From a virus, in IMG/VR virus record IMGVR_UViG_3300045253_000025, positions 1 to 55,426 of that record: a DNA stretch of 55,426 bases. The stretch is one strand, 5' to 3'. Positions 1 through 6,787 of the stretch are shown here, piece by piece. How positions within the stretch are numbered: the stretch's first letter is position 1; every line of letters starts with the position of its first letter. The translations under genes were made by a program, and so were the position numbers. The notes under the pieces are model-generated. The model searched no databases, had not been told where the DNA came from, and saw only the letters and a list, made by a program, of their open reading frames with translations.

Positions 1-127
1 TCCCTTCGGCTTGGCTAGCTCAATCAATTCAACGATCCGGGGAGAGCAAGCTTTGGCTTCTTCCTTCGATGGCTCCCGAACGGTACGAGCTTGCAGATCG
101 AGCCAGGGAGCGCAAGCCAGGATGTTC
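1..127. repeat. Direct terminal overlap (left copy)
   Basis: These 127 bases are identical to 55300-55426. The sequence continues coherently through the join: the glycosylase reading frame at 55126-55426 runs on into 1-483. The window is therefore a closed circle cut at an arbitrary point. The exact 127-base length suggests assembler k-mer overlap rather than a packaged terminal repeat. Confidence 0.95.
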
Positions 128-483
128 GAGAGAAGATACTTGTACTTGGATGCTACCGGCTTCCGAGGAATGATAACCCGGAGTGGGCTAGACTCAATCC
201 GCATCGGGCTAGACTCAATCAGCAGCCGATCCATTAGCTTCCCGGCTGGTCCAATCATAACCTCCCCTAAAGCGTCCTCACTCGATCCGGGAGCCTCTGC
301 AATGTACAGCACATCACAGGGGATATCCCCTCTCGCTAAGACGTGATTCGAGGCAGTCGCGTTTAATGGGCAGCGGGCGCAATAGAGCCACTCCTTGACG
401 TGAGCCGCCCAGCGATCTGCAACCGCTCGACCACCTGAGACGCGGACGATTGGGAACAGAGCGTTGATAGTATCGGTTTTCAT
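1..483 (-). CDS. Uracil-DNA glycosylase-like, N-terminal 161 codons (gene crosses contig join)
   Basis: The start codon is at 483-481, and the frame stays open to base 1 and across the join to the stop at 55126, giving about 218 residues. Residues 60-80 read IAEAPGSSEDALGEVMIGP followed by AGKLMDRLL. This matches the signature of family 4-type uracil-DNA glycosylases (GEAPG..ED..G.PFVG.AG). An early C-x2-C pair (CARC) could be part of the iron-sulphur cluster ligands known in that family. The likely role is removing uracil from phage DNA, fitting the ThyX and DNA polymerase of the same genome. It starts one base after the stop of the Ala-rich gene upstream. Subfamily (UDG-4, UDG-5 or UdgX) is not resolved. 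Confidence 0.85.
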   Translation of the reverse strand, partial: MKTDTINALFPIVRVSGGRAVADRWAAHVKEWLYCARCPLNATASNHVLARGDIPCDVLYIAEAPGSSEDALGEVMIGPAGKLMDRLLIESSPMRIESSPLRVIIPRKPVASKYKYLLSNILACAPWLDLQARTVREPSKEEAKACSPRIVELIELAKPKG

Positions 484-484
484 C

Positions 485-1099
485 TCAGATTTTTGGGGGT
501 TTAGGGAAATGTTTTCTAACGATATCCGCACATTGAGCATACGTTGATTCTCTGGCGGCATAGGCGGCATCGGCGGCATAGGCGGCATAGGCGGCAACGG
601 CGGCATCGGCGGCAACGGCGGCATCGGCGGCATAGGCGGCAACGGCGGCATAGGCGGCATAGGCGGCAACGGCGGCATCGGCGGCATAGGCGGCAACGGC
701 GGCATAGGCGGCATAGGCGGCATCGGCGGCAGCGGCGGCAGCGGCGGCAGCGGATCGAGCCTCCTTCAATTCTTCAATCGTTGCCTTGCCATTTGCCCAT
801 CGCTCTGAAGTCTCAATGCAATCCCTTACTCGTCTGTCGTTTGGATATCGTTTCTCATAGATCGGTAGAGCAAGCCTTGCGCACTCACAAGCACAAAGGA
901 CTAACTTTTTCCTTCCGTCGCTTTCAGGTTCTCCCGCCAGTTTCCCCAAAATCCAAAGCATCCAATCCCCTCGCTTACAATTCTTCCATGCGGAAGCAGC
1001 GGAGCGTTGCGTATCGAGCCATTCAAGAGGCTCGTCACAAGGTTGGAACTTTCGGACTCGATTCGACAGCTTCATCTTCGTTTTTTCTTTTGCAGCCAT
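485..1099 (-). CDS. Imm5-like phage protein with long Ala/Tyr repeat
   Basis: This 204-residue protein has an N-terminal part with PCDEPLEWL, GDWMLWILGKLAG and LVLCACECARLALP. That pattern resembles Imm-5-like putative immunity proteins common in phages of many hosts. Residues ~117-185 are a low-complexity run of AAYAAYAAV and AADAAV units. The tail STYAQCADIVRKHFP is typical of the same family. The alanine tract is encoded by the tandem DNA repeat at 555-757. It overlaps the upstream zinc-finger gene by 28 bases, so the true start may be the internal Met of MKLSNRV. The family's function is not established. Confidence 0.7.
   Translation of the reverse strand: MAAKEKTKMKLSNRVRKFQPCDEPLEWLDTQRSAASAWKNCKRGDWMLWILGKLAGEPESDGRKKLVLCACECARLALPIYEKRYPNDRRVRDCIETSERWANGKATIEELKEARSAAAAAAAAADAAYAAYAAVAAYAADAAVAAYAAYAAVAAYAADAAVAADAAVAAYAAYAADAAYAARESTYAQCADIVRKHFPKPPKI
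555..757 (-). repeat. Tandem GGCGGCATA / GGCGGCAAC coding repeat
   Basis: On the plus strand, nine-base units (GGCGGC followed by ATA, AAC or ATC) repeat more than twenty times. On the coding strand they encode Ala-Ala plus Tyr, Val or Asp. Copy number is probably variable through replication slippage. The antisense frame gives an Arg/His-rich peptide that is only a shadow. Confidence 0.9.
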
Positions 1100-1257
1100 C
1101 TCAACATCTCCTTAGATTTCTTCTTCCGGCAGGATTGACAATATATCTTTGACTCTCCGTCACGCTTCTTCCCGCAACGGATGCAGCAACCAGATTTCTT
1201 CCGTCTCGCCTGATAGGCGAGCGAAGCGCGGATATGGGATTGCTGCATCCGTTTCAT
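1072..1257 (-). CDS. Small basic zinc-ribbon protein
   Basis: Sixty-one residues, strongly basic, with a clear four-cysteine motif: C-I-R-C about residues 25-28 and C-Q-S-C about residues 41-44. This is a short zinc ribbon of the kind found in small nucleic-acid-binding phage proteins and at the edges of HNH enzymes. No HNH histidines are visible. It lies three bases after the TOPRIM protein's stop and overlaps the following gene. Function unknown. Confidence 0.6.
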   Translation of the reverse strand: MKRMQQSHIRASLAYQARRKKSGCCIRCGKKRDGESKIYCQSCRKKKSKEMLRWLQKKKRR

Positions 1258-1260
1258 AAT

Positions 1261-2169
1261 TCAGGATTTCCCGTTAGAAAGAAAAGAAGCTACATCCTCC
1301 CAACGATTAGACGCTTCGCTGAGCAATTCCCGATGAGTTTCCTCCTCTAAAACAGCATCACCCCATTCATCCTCATCTCGAAGATGTTTAATCGCGTTCT
1401 CAATAATTCCGGCGAGTGTTGTAGGATCGAGAGCATCTAGTTCCCAACTCTCATCGCCGTATTCAGCGATATAACCGGCATACCGGCTATCAGTGGTCTT
1501 TGCCGGGTTTGGAGGAGGCGAGTATTCCTCAACCTGATCCATATTGAGAGCAAGACGATCAACTTTCAGGGTAAGACCGAAGATCGCTAACCGATCTCGA
1601 ATATCTCTAGTCATGTCAATCCCGCTAGGATCATGGTCTCCGAAGTGGAGAATGATCGGCGTTTGACCAGCTTTTTTATATCGAAGAAGACGTTGAGCGG
1701 CAGACCACATCTCCGACTGACTCGTATATCCACGACAAGAAAAGTAAGAGACATCGAGCGGAGTACAAGCCCTTTCAATGACATTTCGTAAAGCATCCTT
1801 CTCAACCCAGACTTCAGGTCTATAAGTTTGACCGGCCCATTTGTCGATACGAAACTGACGCGCACATGTTCCAACAATGTCCGATGGATCATCCCAATGA
1901 GCAACGCTTCGTAACTCTCGTGTCAAATCGCTAATCCGGTCCCAATCAATCAGACCGGCAAGGCGAGCATCATTCACTACAGAACCGAGTCGCTTATACT
2001 CGGCTTGCTTGTTAGCAATAATGTCACGTGAGACCATCTGATAGTACAATTGGCGGAGAGTTAACTCGTACCCCATCTCCTCGTACTCGTTAATGATCTC
2101 GTTAGCTTTGTCGATCAAGCCTTGAGATATAGCAGAGAAAGAGCGAGGAACATAACAGATTTTTGGCAT
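1261..2169 (-). CDS. Topoisomerase VI subunit A / Spo11-like TOPRIM protein
   Basis: The 302-residue protein has an N-terminal wHTH-like part with LTLRQLYYQMVSRD, then a TOPRIM-like core. VEKDAL (Glu about 123) and HFGDHDPSG (Asp 178, Asp 180) match the metal-binding residues of TOPRIM domains. Proteins of this layout occur in many phages and resemble the DNA-cutting subunit of archaeal topoisomerase VI without the ATPase partner. Its phage role is not settled; nicking, cleavage or regulation are possible. It sits in the leftward operon started by the promoter at 2750-2778. Confidence 0.75.
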   Translation of the reverse strand: MPKICYVPRSFSAISQGLIDKANEIINEYEEMGYELTLRQLYYQMVSRDIIANKQAEYKRLGSVVNDARLAGLIDWDRISDLTRELRSVAHWDDPSDIVGTCARQFRIDKWAGQTYRPEVWVEKDALRNVIERACTPLDVSYFSCRGYTSQSEMWSAAQRLLRYKKAGQTPIILHFGDHDPSGIDMTRDIRDRLAIFGLTLKVDRLALNMDQVEEYSPPPNPAKTTDSRYAGYIAEYGDESWELDALDPTTLAGIIENAIKHLRDEDEWGDAVLEEETHRELLSEASNRWEDVASFLSNGKS

Positions 2170-2173
2170 CTCG

Positions 2174-2485
2174 TTACCTCGCTACGATCTTGACGGTCGT
2201 CTGTTCCGTCTTAGTGGTATTAGAATTGATTAAACGGGAAAGGGTCGGGGTCATTTTCTGAGAAGAAACAACACACTTCCAATCCGTGCGATCGACCTCG
2301 AACTTCGAGACCGTTGCTCGGAACAAATCACCTTCGACTTCAGATTCGCCGGAATCGGCTAACTCGTCGCGGAGAGCCGTCTCCTTCGCTTTGAGATCAG
2401 CGATCTGAGCTTTGACATCGCCAAGCTGATCGACGATCTCGGACAGAGGACGGACGGGCTTTCTGATCTTGAGGGTTGCGGACAT
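2174..2485 (-). CDS. Hypothetical protein, coiled coil then small beta domain
   Basis: 103 residues. Residues ~13-45 form a heptad-like coiled coil (EIVDQLGDVKAQIADLKAKE), followed by EGDLFRATVSKFEVDRTDWK. That arrangement recurs in short phage proteins of unknown function encoded near recombination genes. It is the second gene of the leftward operon, four bases before the TOPRIM gene. A copy of the dispersed TTTTCTGAGAAGAA motif lies inside it at 2252-2268. Confidence 0.5.
   Translation of the reverse strand: MSATLKIRKPVRPLSEIVDQLGDVKAQIADLKAKETALRDELADSGESEVEGDLFRATVSKFEVDRTDWKCVVSSQKMTPTLSRLINSNTTKTEQTTVKIVAR
2252..2268 (+). repeat. Dispersed motif, type B core, in 103-residue gene
   Basis: CATTTTCTGAGAAGAAA. 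On the coding strand read as VSSQKM. One of several in-gene copies in different frames. Confidence 0.6.
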
Positions 2486-2515
2486 CTCTTTTCTCCTTGA
2501 ATGAAACGGGTGTAA

Positions 2516-2707
2516 CTAATTGACCTCTGCTTCACGAACAGACTCAAGCCTTTCGTTCAAACAGTTACAGATATGGCAAGCGATATCAGAGTATCGCGTT
2601 TCGGCATAGGTCAAATCGTCATCGCCTTTAATGGCGAAAATCACGATTGCCATACCGAGAGAATTTCGAACGAACTCCTCGCAAACCCGAAATTGTTTTA
2701 CGTTCAT
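2516..2707 (-). CDS. Hypothetical 63-residue protein
   Basis: First gene after the promoter at 2750-2778. It starts with MNVKQFRVCEEFVRN, with a good GGAGATG-type ribosome site just upstream. It has a short hydrophobic stretch (MAIVIFAIKG) and a C-x2-C (CHIC). No family recognised. Confidence 0.5.
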   Translation of the reverse strand: MNVKQFRVCEEFVRNSLGMAIVIFAIKGDDDLTYAETRYSDIACHICNCLNERLESVREAEVN

Positions 2708-2749
2708 CTCATCATCTCCTTGCTTGGGTGTTTGGTCCTGACACTCATC

Positions 2750-2778
2750 AATATATGTCGGTTCAATACGGGTGTCAA
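2750..2778 (-). promoter_or_regulatory. Sigma70-type promoter, leftward (early operon)
   Basis: On the minus strand: TTGACA at 2778-2773, a 17-base spacer, then TATATT at 2755-2750. This is the best -10 in the window. Predicted start is near 2743, about 35 bases before the 63-residue gene at 2707. A copy of the 12-mer TTTTGAGACTTC lies just upstream at 2803-2792. Confidence 0.75.
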
Positions 2779-2791
2779 GGTCAATAATCTA

Positions 2792-2803
2792 GAAGTCTCA
2801 AAA
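2792..2803 (-). promoter_or_regulatory. Candidate operator 12-mer TTTTGAGACTTC
   Basis: Exact copy on the minus strand. The same 12-mer appears in the spacers of the promoters at 29354 and 53574 and at 31664, with near copies at 2847 and 38259. Here it lies between the divergent gene sets, next to a dispersed element, so it is a plausible repressor-binding site. Confidence 0.45.
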
Positions 2804-2830
2804 TAATTCTTCTCATAGAACTCATGGGGG
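2802..2830 (-). repeat. Dispersed element type A (opposite orientation)
   Basis: Plus strand AATAATTCTTCTCATAGAAC then TCATGGGGG. It is flanked by two operator-like 12-mers at 2792 and 2847, making this the densest regulatory spot in the window. Confidence 0.7.
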
Positions 2831-2846
2831 TACGGGGGCTAGCCTG

Positions 2847-2858
2847 TTTTGAGACTTT
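2847..2858 (+). promoter_or_regulatory. Candidate operator 12-mer (near copy)
   Basis: TTTTGAGACTTT, one mismatch to the 12-mer and in opposite orientation to the 2792-2803 copy. The two flank a dispersed element at 2802-2830 and precede the plus-strand gene at 2875, where CATAAT lies shortly after it. Confidence 0.4.
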
Positions 2859-2874
2859 CAGCCATAATACCCCC

Positions 2875-3273
2875 ATGCCAGCCAAAGGCCAAAAGATGCG
2901 TAATCCCCGGCCTCCCTACCGGATTATCGCTAAGAGCCGGGGAGTCTCGATACGGGGCGGGGTTTGCGCCTATGTCGCTAATCTCTTAGAGGCTAACGAG
3001 ACCCTTCCCAGGCGGCGGAAGCTGACCGACAAGCGGCTGGAGGCTCTGATTAAGGTCGAATACCCGGAAGCCAGATCAGTGAAGCGATTGCTCAAAGGGG
3101 AGATCACGATCGGCTACTGGCGAGCGTTGTATAACTCCGGCTTGCTCTCTAAAGACCTCGTGACCGGGAAATATCAGAAGCCGAAAGTCAGAAGCCGACA
3201 GTACGATCAGAAGGGAAGGATTCTCAATCCTTGGAATGGAAAACCGTATGACGATCAAAATCAGAGCGGCTAA
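2875..3273 (+). CDS. Hypothetical basic plus-strand protein
   Basis: 132 residues from the ATG at 2875. An upstream in-frame ATG at 2824 would add 17 residues, but those codons cover the operator-like region. The protein is Arg/Lys rich with two Gly-rich turns and motifs such as KLTDKRLEALIKVEYPEARS and GYWRALYNSGLLSKD. It may be a small helix-turn-helix DNA-binding protein, given its place opposite an early promoter flanked by operator-like repeats, which would suit a regulator. That is inference; no family recognised. Confidence 0.5.
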   Translation: MPAKGQKMRNPRPPYRIIAKSRGVSIRGGVCAYVANLLEANETLPRRRKLTDKRLEALIKVEYPEARSVKRLLKGEITIGYWRALYNSGLLSKDLVTGKYQKPKVRSRQYDQKGRILNPWNGKPYDDQNQSG

Positions 3274-3646
3274 GCGAAGGAAACCTGCGGTTTCTCTGGA
3301 AGAAAAATTCCTGAAGGCTTGGAGGAGCCAAGATAACTGGCTGGCTCCGATGCGGGAATACCGATTCGACGAAGATCGAAAATGGAGATTCGATTTTGCT
3401 TGGATCATTCCACAAAGAGATTCCAACGGAAATATCGTCAGGGCAGATATTCAAGTCGCGGTTGAGATCGAAGGCGGAGTCTTTCGACGCGGAAGGCATA
3501 CTCGCGGGAAGGGATTCTCGAATGATTGCGACAAGTATAATGCTGCGGTTTCCCAAGGATGGAGAATCTTGAGATACACCGACAAGCACCTGACGAAGAA
3601 GCGGATCAAGGAGACGATCCGGCAAGTGGCTTGGCTCTTGTCTTAG
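3236..3646 (+). CDS. PD-(D/E)XK / VRR-NUC-like nuclease
   Basis: 136 residues, or 132 from the second ATG at 3248. Sequence order fits a small PD-(D/E)XK nuclease: EYRFDEDRKWRFDFAW (Asp), then VAVEIEGG (E-x-E), then GRHTRGKGFSNDCDKYN and GWRILRYT. Such DUF559/VRR-type proteins act as Holliday-junction resolvases or structure-specific nucleases in phages. It overlaps the upstream gene by 38 bases. Its stop overlaps that of the converging tail-tip gene by three bases (3643-3646). A dispersed hairpin element lies in its 5' part at 3279-3309. Confidence 0.7.
   Translation: MENRMTIKIRAAKRRKPAVSLEEKFLKAWRSQDNWLAPMREYRFDEDRKWRFDFAWIIPQRDSNGNIVRADIQVAVEIEGGVFRRGRHTRGKGFSNDCDKYNAAVSQGWRILRYTDKHLTKKRIKETIRQVAWLLS
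3279..3309 (+). repeat. Dispersed element type B with hairpin, in nuclease gene
   Basis: GGAAACCTGCGGTTTCTCTG then GAAGAAAAATT. Lies in the 5' coding region of the PD-(D/E)XK-like gene, keeping the AACC-TGC-GGTT hairpin. Confidence 0.65.
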
Positions 3647-5751
3647 TCCAGAGCGATAATCATCACCTGACATTGCCCAGAGACGTTCGCGTTGACGGCA
3701 CTGGTATTTCCTAATGCTAGAGCAATCTCATCTCCAGCATAGAGAGCGATCCGGTACATCGAGGTTACATGGAAGTGCATGTTTGTCATCGTAACTTGAG
3801 TGACCGTGATCGTCTCCGCTCCTTGAGCGCCCGCGACGGAGAAGGTTCCGCCAGAAGGATATTTGACGAGGTTGATATTATTAGGCCATACCGTTCCATC
3901 CATTCCGCCAGAGTCATTACTTCCCGTTCCTGCAACCGAAGTGGACTTCCAGGAATCTCCTGAGCGTTTACAGACGATATCGAAGTTGACGAGGATCGGT
4001 CCCGTAAGAGTGTCGGCTCCTCCAGCGTGTGACAGAGAAGCAGCCGCCCAGATCAGATAATTGCCGGGAGAGCGGACGATGAACGACCCTCCGGAATCTG
4101 GATTGCCGGAGTCGTTGTAATCCAGATCGACCATGAACGCGACAGCCGAAGCGAAGTTGAAGTAGGAGATCGGATCGCTGCTCGTCATATCACATTCGTA
4201 TCCTGCATGGAACGTACTGAACCGCTGCACGTCGAGCGTCGTCGCAAAGATCGTTGGGAAGTCCGCATCCGAGTCGTCGATCCCTCCCAATAGAACAAAC
4301 CCACTCGTAGCCGTTACATCTCCAGCCGTTCCGGTTGCATAGGACTTGATTAGCTGCCAGCTACCGTAGCTCGGTCCCCAGACATCCATTGCAGCGGGAG
4401 TAGGGAAACCGGGATCATAAGCAGCGCGGCAGGGGAACTCCGTTGAGCAGTAACCGATGGCGTTCTGAGCAACCTCGTCACCCTTATTGAAGTAATAAAC
4501 TTGTCCAGTACGAGAGCCACGAGCAAGACCCGTATCGGAGCTACGAGTCGTTCGACGACCGAGAAGATAATCCCCATCCCCATCCGTATCAGAGCCGTAG
4601 ATTTCAATGCAGCCGTAGGGGATACAAGTCGATGCCGACGTATTCTTCCATCGGGTCGGAGGAGCAGCTTGCGGAGGACGATATGGAGGACGAGAGACAG
4701 GGAACTGACGAGCCTCGAAGAACTCCGTCGAAGGACCAGCGGCATCTCCATAATCCCGCCATGTGACGGAATGGATTCCCGTACCGGGAAGGATCGTCTT
4801 GGGGAAGCCGCGATACAGACGGCGGGTCGTCTTGGAACATTCTTGCAGGCGAATAGCAGCTAGAGCGGAGAGTTGCGTAGCTCGATCTGCAATATTAGTC
4901 GATGTACCGGGGTACTCCAGATTCTCCCAGATCGTGAAGTAGGTTCCTGCTACGGCTCCTGATAGGCCGGAGGAAGTCGAGACGGAATGATAATCCTGAT
5001 AGCCTTTGGTGTAGGAATCCGTGATTGGGAAATTGATGATGATCTTCTCCGGCAGATTTCCGGCACTGGCGGAGGAAGGAGCGTAGGAGGAGATGAAACG
5101 GGAATTGAGAGCGGAGAAGTCGATCGCTCCATACTCGACGATCGAGAAAGCATCCGTGATCGGATTGTAGACGAGCGTACATTCCAGTAGCTCCAGGATG
5201 TCGTTGTAGGCTTCCCAAGCCGTTCGATCTCCGAGATAGACGATGGGAGGAGTCCCGGTCGGAGTGTAAGGCAGGGCTGGAGCGGAGATCAACGTCGGGA
5301 AGGTAGACCAGAGATCGGAGAGGACTCCTCCGTAAGTCGTGGCTTGGTAGGGAGCGGTAATCGCCTTAGACATTATGAAGTTGACACGACGATCTGAGAC
5401 TTCAACCAGATACGGGCAGTTGTCGGAAGGGGTATCAGGATCGTTGGCGTAGAGAGCCGTGATCGAACATACGATCAAACGAGTCAAGATCGTTGTATCG
5501 TTGTTGACCGGCTTATCGGCAACAATCTTGAACGAAGCTGAGACGTTTGAAGAATCCGCCAGCGTTACCGCATCGGATTTTCTGAGAAGAAAATACCCCT
5601 TACCCGGTTCTCGTCCACGAGTCAGACAGAAGGAGTTCGCCTTCCCGAACCAGTGAGCCGTCTGCCAGCCTTTGCGAGTCGCTTCCTTCCATAAGTTAGC
5701 GGCGTCGAGGCATTGCAGACCCCCCAAAGTAATGGAGACGATATTCGACAC
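3643..5751 (-). CDS. Large tail-tip protein with C1q-like C-terminal domain
   Basis: 702 residues and no signal peptide. The N-terminal ~330 residues are a beta-rich structural part, including LWSTFPTL and YNDILELLECTLVYNP, the latter resembling hub or tail-tip proteins that dock on the tube. The C-terminal ~190 residues (from about AATTLDVQRF through YRIALYAGDEIAL) look like a C1q/TNF-type jelly roll, common at receptor-binding ends. It ends the leftward virion block. A dispersed element just upstream (5763-5787) supplies its AAGGGG ribosome site. Assignment is by pattern and position only. Confidence 0.55.
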   Translation of the reverse strand: MSNIVSITLGGLQCLDAANLWKEATRKGWQTAHWFGKANSFCLTRGREPGKGYFLLRKSDAVTLADSSNVSASFKIVADKPVNNDTTILTRLIVCSITALYANDPDTPSDNCPYLVEVSDRRVNFIMSKAITAPYQATTYGGVLSDLWSTFPTLISAPALPYTPTGTPPIVYLGDRTAWEAYNDILELLECTLVYNPITDAFSIVEYGAIDFSALNSRFISSYAPSSASAGNLPEKIIINFPITDSYTKGYQDYHSVSTSSGLSGAVAGTYFTIWENLEYPGTSTNIADRATQLSALAAIRLQECSKTTRRLYRGFPKTILPGTGIHSVTWRDYGDAAGPSTEFFEARQFPVSRPPYRPPQAAPPTRWKNTSASTCIPYGCIEIYGSDTDGDGDYLLGRRTTRSSDTGLARGSRTGQVYYFNKGDEVAQNAIGYCSTEFPCRAAYDPGFPTPAAMDVWGPSYGSWQLIKSYATGTAGDVTATSGFVLLGGIDDSDADFPTIFATTLDVQRFSTFHAGYECDMTSSDPISYFNFASAVAFMVDLDYNDSGNPDSGGSFIVRSPGNYLIWAAASLSHAGGADTLTGPILVNFDIVCKRSGDSWKSTSVAGTGSNDSGGMDGTVWPNNINLVKYPSGGTFSVAGAQGAETITVTQVTMTNMHFHVTSMYRIALYAGDEIALALGNTSAVNANVSGQCQVMIIALD
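5575..5593 (+). repeat. Dispersed motif, type B core, in tail-tip gene
   Basis: GGATTTTCTGAGAAGAAAA. Coding strand read as YFLLRKSD. Confidence 0.6.
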
Positions 5752-5762
5752 ATAGATACCCC

Positions 5763-5787
5763 TTGAGTTTTTTGAGAAGAATTATTT
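5763..5787 (+). repeat. Dispersed element type A
   Basis: Plus strand TTGAGTTTTTTGAGAAG then AATTATTT. Read on the minus strand, the TAA within it is the stop of the gene at 5782, and the following AAGGGG serves the gene starting at 5751. Confidence 0.85.
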
Positions 5788-6051
5788 AGAGTTAATTAAA
5801 TCTTTGAATCGTTCTTTCCCTTCTTCACTTTTGTAATAATCATCGACAGCCTGCTGGATTGCTTCCACTAGCTTTTCATCCTGCATGAAACCATTGAGTA
5901 ATAGGAAGCTACTAGCAACACGATGATCTTCTCCAAACCTCACATCAAAACCCCGAATTAGCATCACAAGTGATCCCTTCCAAGAACGACCGTAAAGGGT
6001 CGTCTCAAAGGGTCTCAACAGATTCATCCTATCCTCATAAGTCGCACTCAC
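5782..6051 (-). CDS. Hypothetical 89-residue protein
   Basis: Starts with GTG at 6051-6049, forming a GTGA overlap with the upstream stop, so start and translation are coupled. MSATYEDRMNLLRPFETTLYGRSWKGSL and GFDVRFGEDHRVASSFLLLNG suggest a compact alpha/beta protein ending in a charged helix. No family recognised. An alternative ATG start exists at residue 9. Confidence 0.5.
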   Translation of the reverse strand: MSATYEDRMNLLRPFETTLYGRSWKGSLVMLIRGFDVRFGEDHRVASSFLLLNGFMQDEKLVEAIQQAVDDYYKSEEGKERFKDLINSK

Positions 6052-6338
6052 TTCAACCTCCTAGCGATGAACGCTAATTTCTTCTTGAGCGAGAGATTGG
6101 AGGATGGCCGGACTCCCGCTCTCGTCCCAGCCATCTGAATCGGTTTATGATCTCCGCCTACGATTTTGTGGTCATACCTCCAGCTAGCCAAATGCCTTAA
6201 TCGAAGCGGTAGAGCAGAGAATACTTTTGAGAGCGTAGGTTTCTTTTTGTGACGATGATCATAGATCGTGCGGACTCCCTTGAGTTCTGCAACTGCGCCC
6301 CACCTGCGAGACTTCGAGAATCGTTGGCGAAGGCTCAT
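6048..6338 (-). CDS. Small basic protein (possible cassette-family member)
   Basis: 96 residues beginning MSLRQRFSKSRRWG at 6338, where the ATGA overlaps the stop of the previous small basic gene. About a third of residues are Lys, Arg or His, with no acidic domain. It lacks the M-x-x-GT-x-x-L start of the core family but shares size, charge and position in the train of small genes after the portal. The frame is open upstream to 6458, but the ATGA junction favours 6338. Confidence 0.45.
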   Translation of the reverse strand: MSLRQRFSKSRRWGAVAELKGVRTIYDHRHKKKPTLSKVFSALPLRLRHLASWRYDHKIVGGDHKPIQMAGTRAGVRPSSNLSLKKKLAFIARRLK

Positions 6339-6553
6339 TTGGCTTTGACAATCTTGAGACTGGGTTTGAACTTGCTTCGCTTTGGCTTGAGCGTTTTTCG
6401 TCCGAGTAAATGCTCTCGGTAATTTTTTGCTCCGTAGAGTCCTCGCATCTGCTTCCATCCAGCGGCTTGAGATTTGACACTAGAACCCATATGTGTGTTG
6501 TAGTTCCGCTGCCCTTGAAGGATGCTATGAAGTTTGCGGGTTGAGTCTTTCAT
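6335..6553 (-). CDS. Small basic cassette-family protein
   Basis: 72 residues starting MKDSTRKLHSILQGQRNY, a divergent form of the shared start M-[KR]-x-[GS]-T-x-[RK]-L. Strongly basic, with a KPKRSKFKPSLKIVKAK tail. Its ribosome site is inside a dispersed hairpin element (6554-6585, GGAGAAGAAAG before ATG). Function unknown. Confidence 0.6.
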   Translation of the reverse strand: MKDSTRKLHSILQGQRNYNTHMGSSVKSQAAGWKQMRGLYGAKNYREHLLGRKTLKPKRSKFKPSLKIVKAK

Positions 6554-6585
6554 CTTTCTTCTCCAGAAAAAACCCGGAGGGTTTC
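6554..6585 (-). repeat. Dispersed element type B with hairpin
   Basis: On the minus strand: GAAACCCTCCGGGTTT hairpin, then TTTCTGGAGAAGAAAG, directly followed by the ATG at 6553. Here the element doubles as leader and ribosome site. Confidence 0.8.
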
Positions 6586-6610
6586 AATAAAGGTTCGGTC
6601 AAAGACCGCT

Positions 6611-6787
6611 TCAGTCGTAGTAATTCGTGAGAATCTGGCGATACTTTTTGCTACCGACTCGCTTCCGTTCTTCTCGTCGATATAAAGCGAGAGTTTTTCT
6701 TCCTGACTTCCCGGCAAAGGTAGTTCCATGCTTGGCTTGTCTTGTCAAGACGTGGAGTAGCTTATGAGTGTTCCGCTTGAGCGTCAT
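6611..6787 (-). CDS. Small basic protein downstream of portal
   Basis: 58 residues (MTLKRNTHKLLHVLTRQAKH at the start, ending QILTNYYD). ATG at 6787-6785 overlaps the portal stop as ATGA. The T-x-K-L-L core and the high Lys/Arg content place it near the cassette family. No domain recognised. Confidence 0.6.
   Translation of the reverse strand: MTLKRNTHKLLHVLTRQAKHGTTFAGKSGRKTLALYRREERKRVGSKKYRQILTNYYD

Noticed and set aside
1-127. Natural direct terminal repeat of the packaged genome
   Set aside because: Length equals a usual assembler k-mer and the copy lies inside a gene; no other sign of a packaging end.
544-1152. Plus-strand Arg/His-rich open frame over the Ala-repeat gene
   Set aside because: It is the antisense reading of the GGCGGC repeat; low complexity, no ribosome site, while the minus-strand protein has a recognised family pattern at both ends.
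4350-5218. Minus- and plus-strand Arg/Ser/Leu-rich open frames inside the tail-tip gene
   Set aside because: Alternate-frame readings of a clear structural protein; no starts, no ribosome sites and biased composition typical of shadows.
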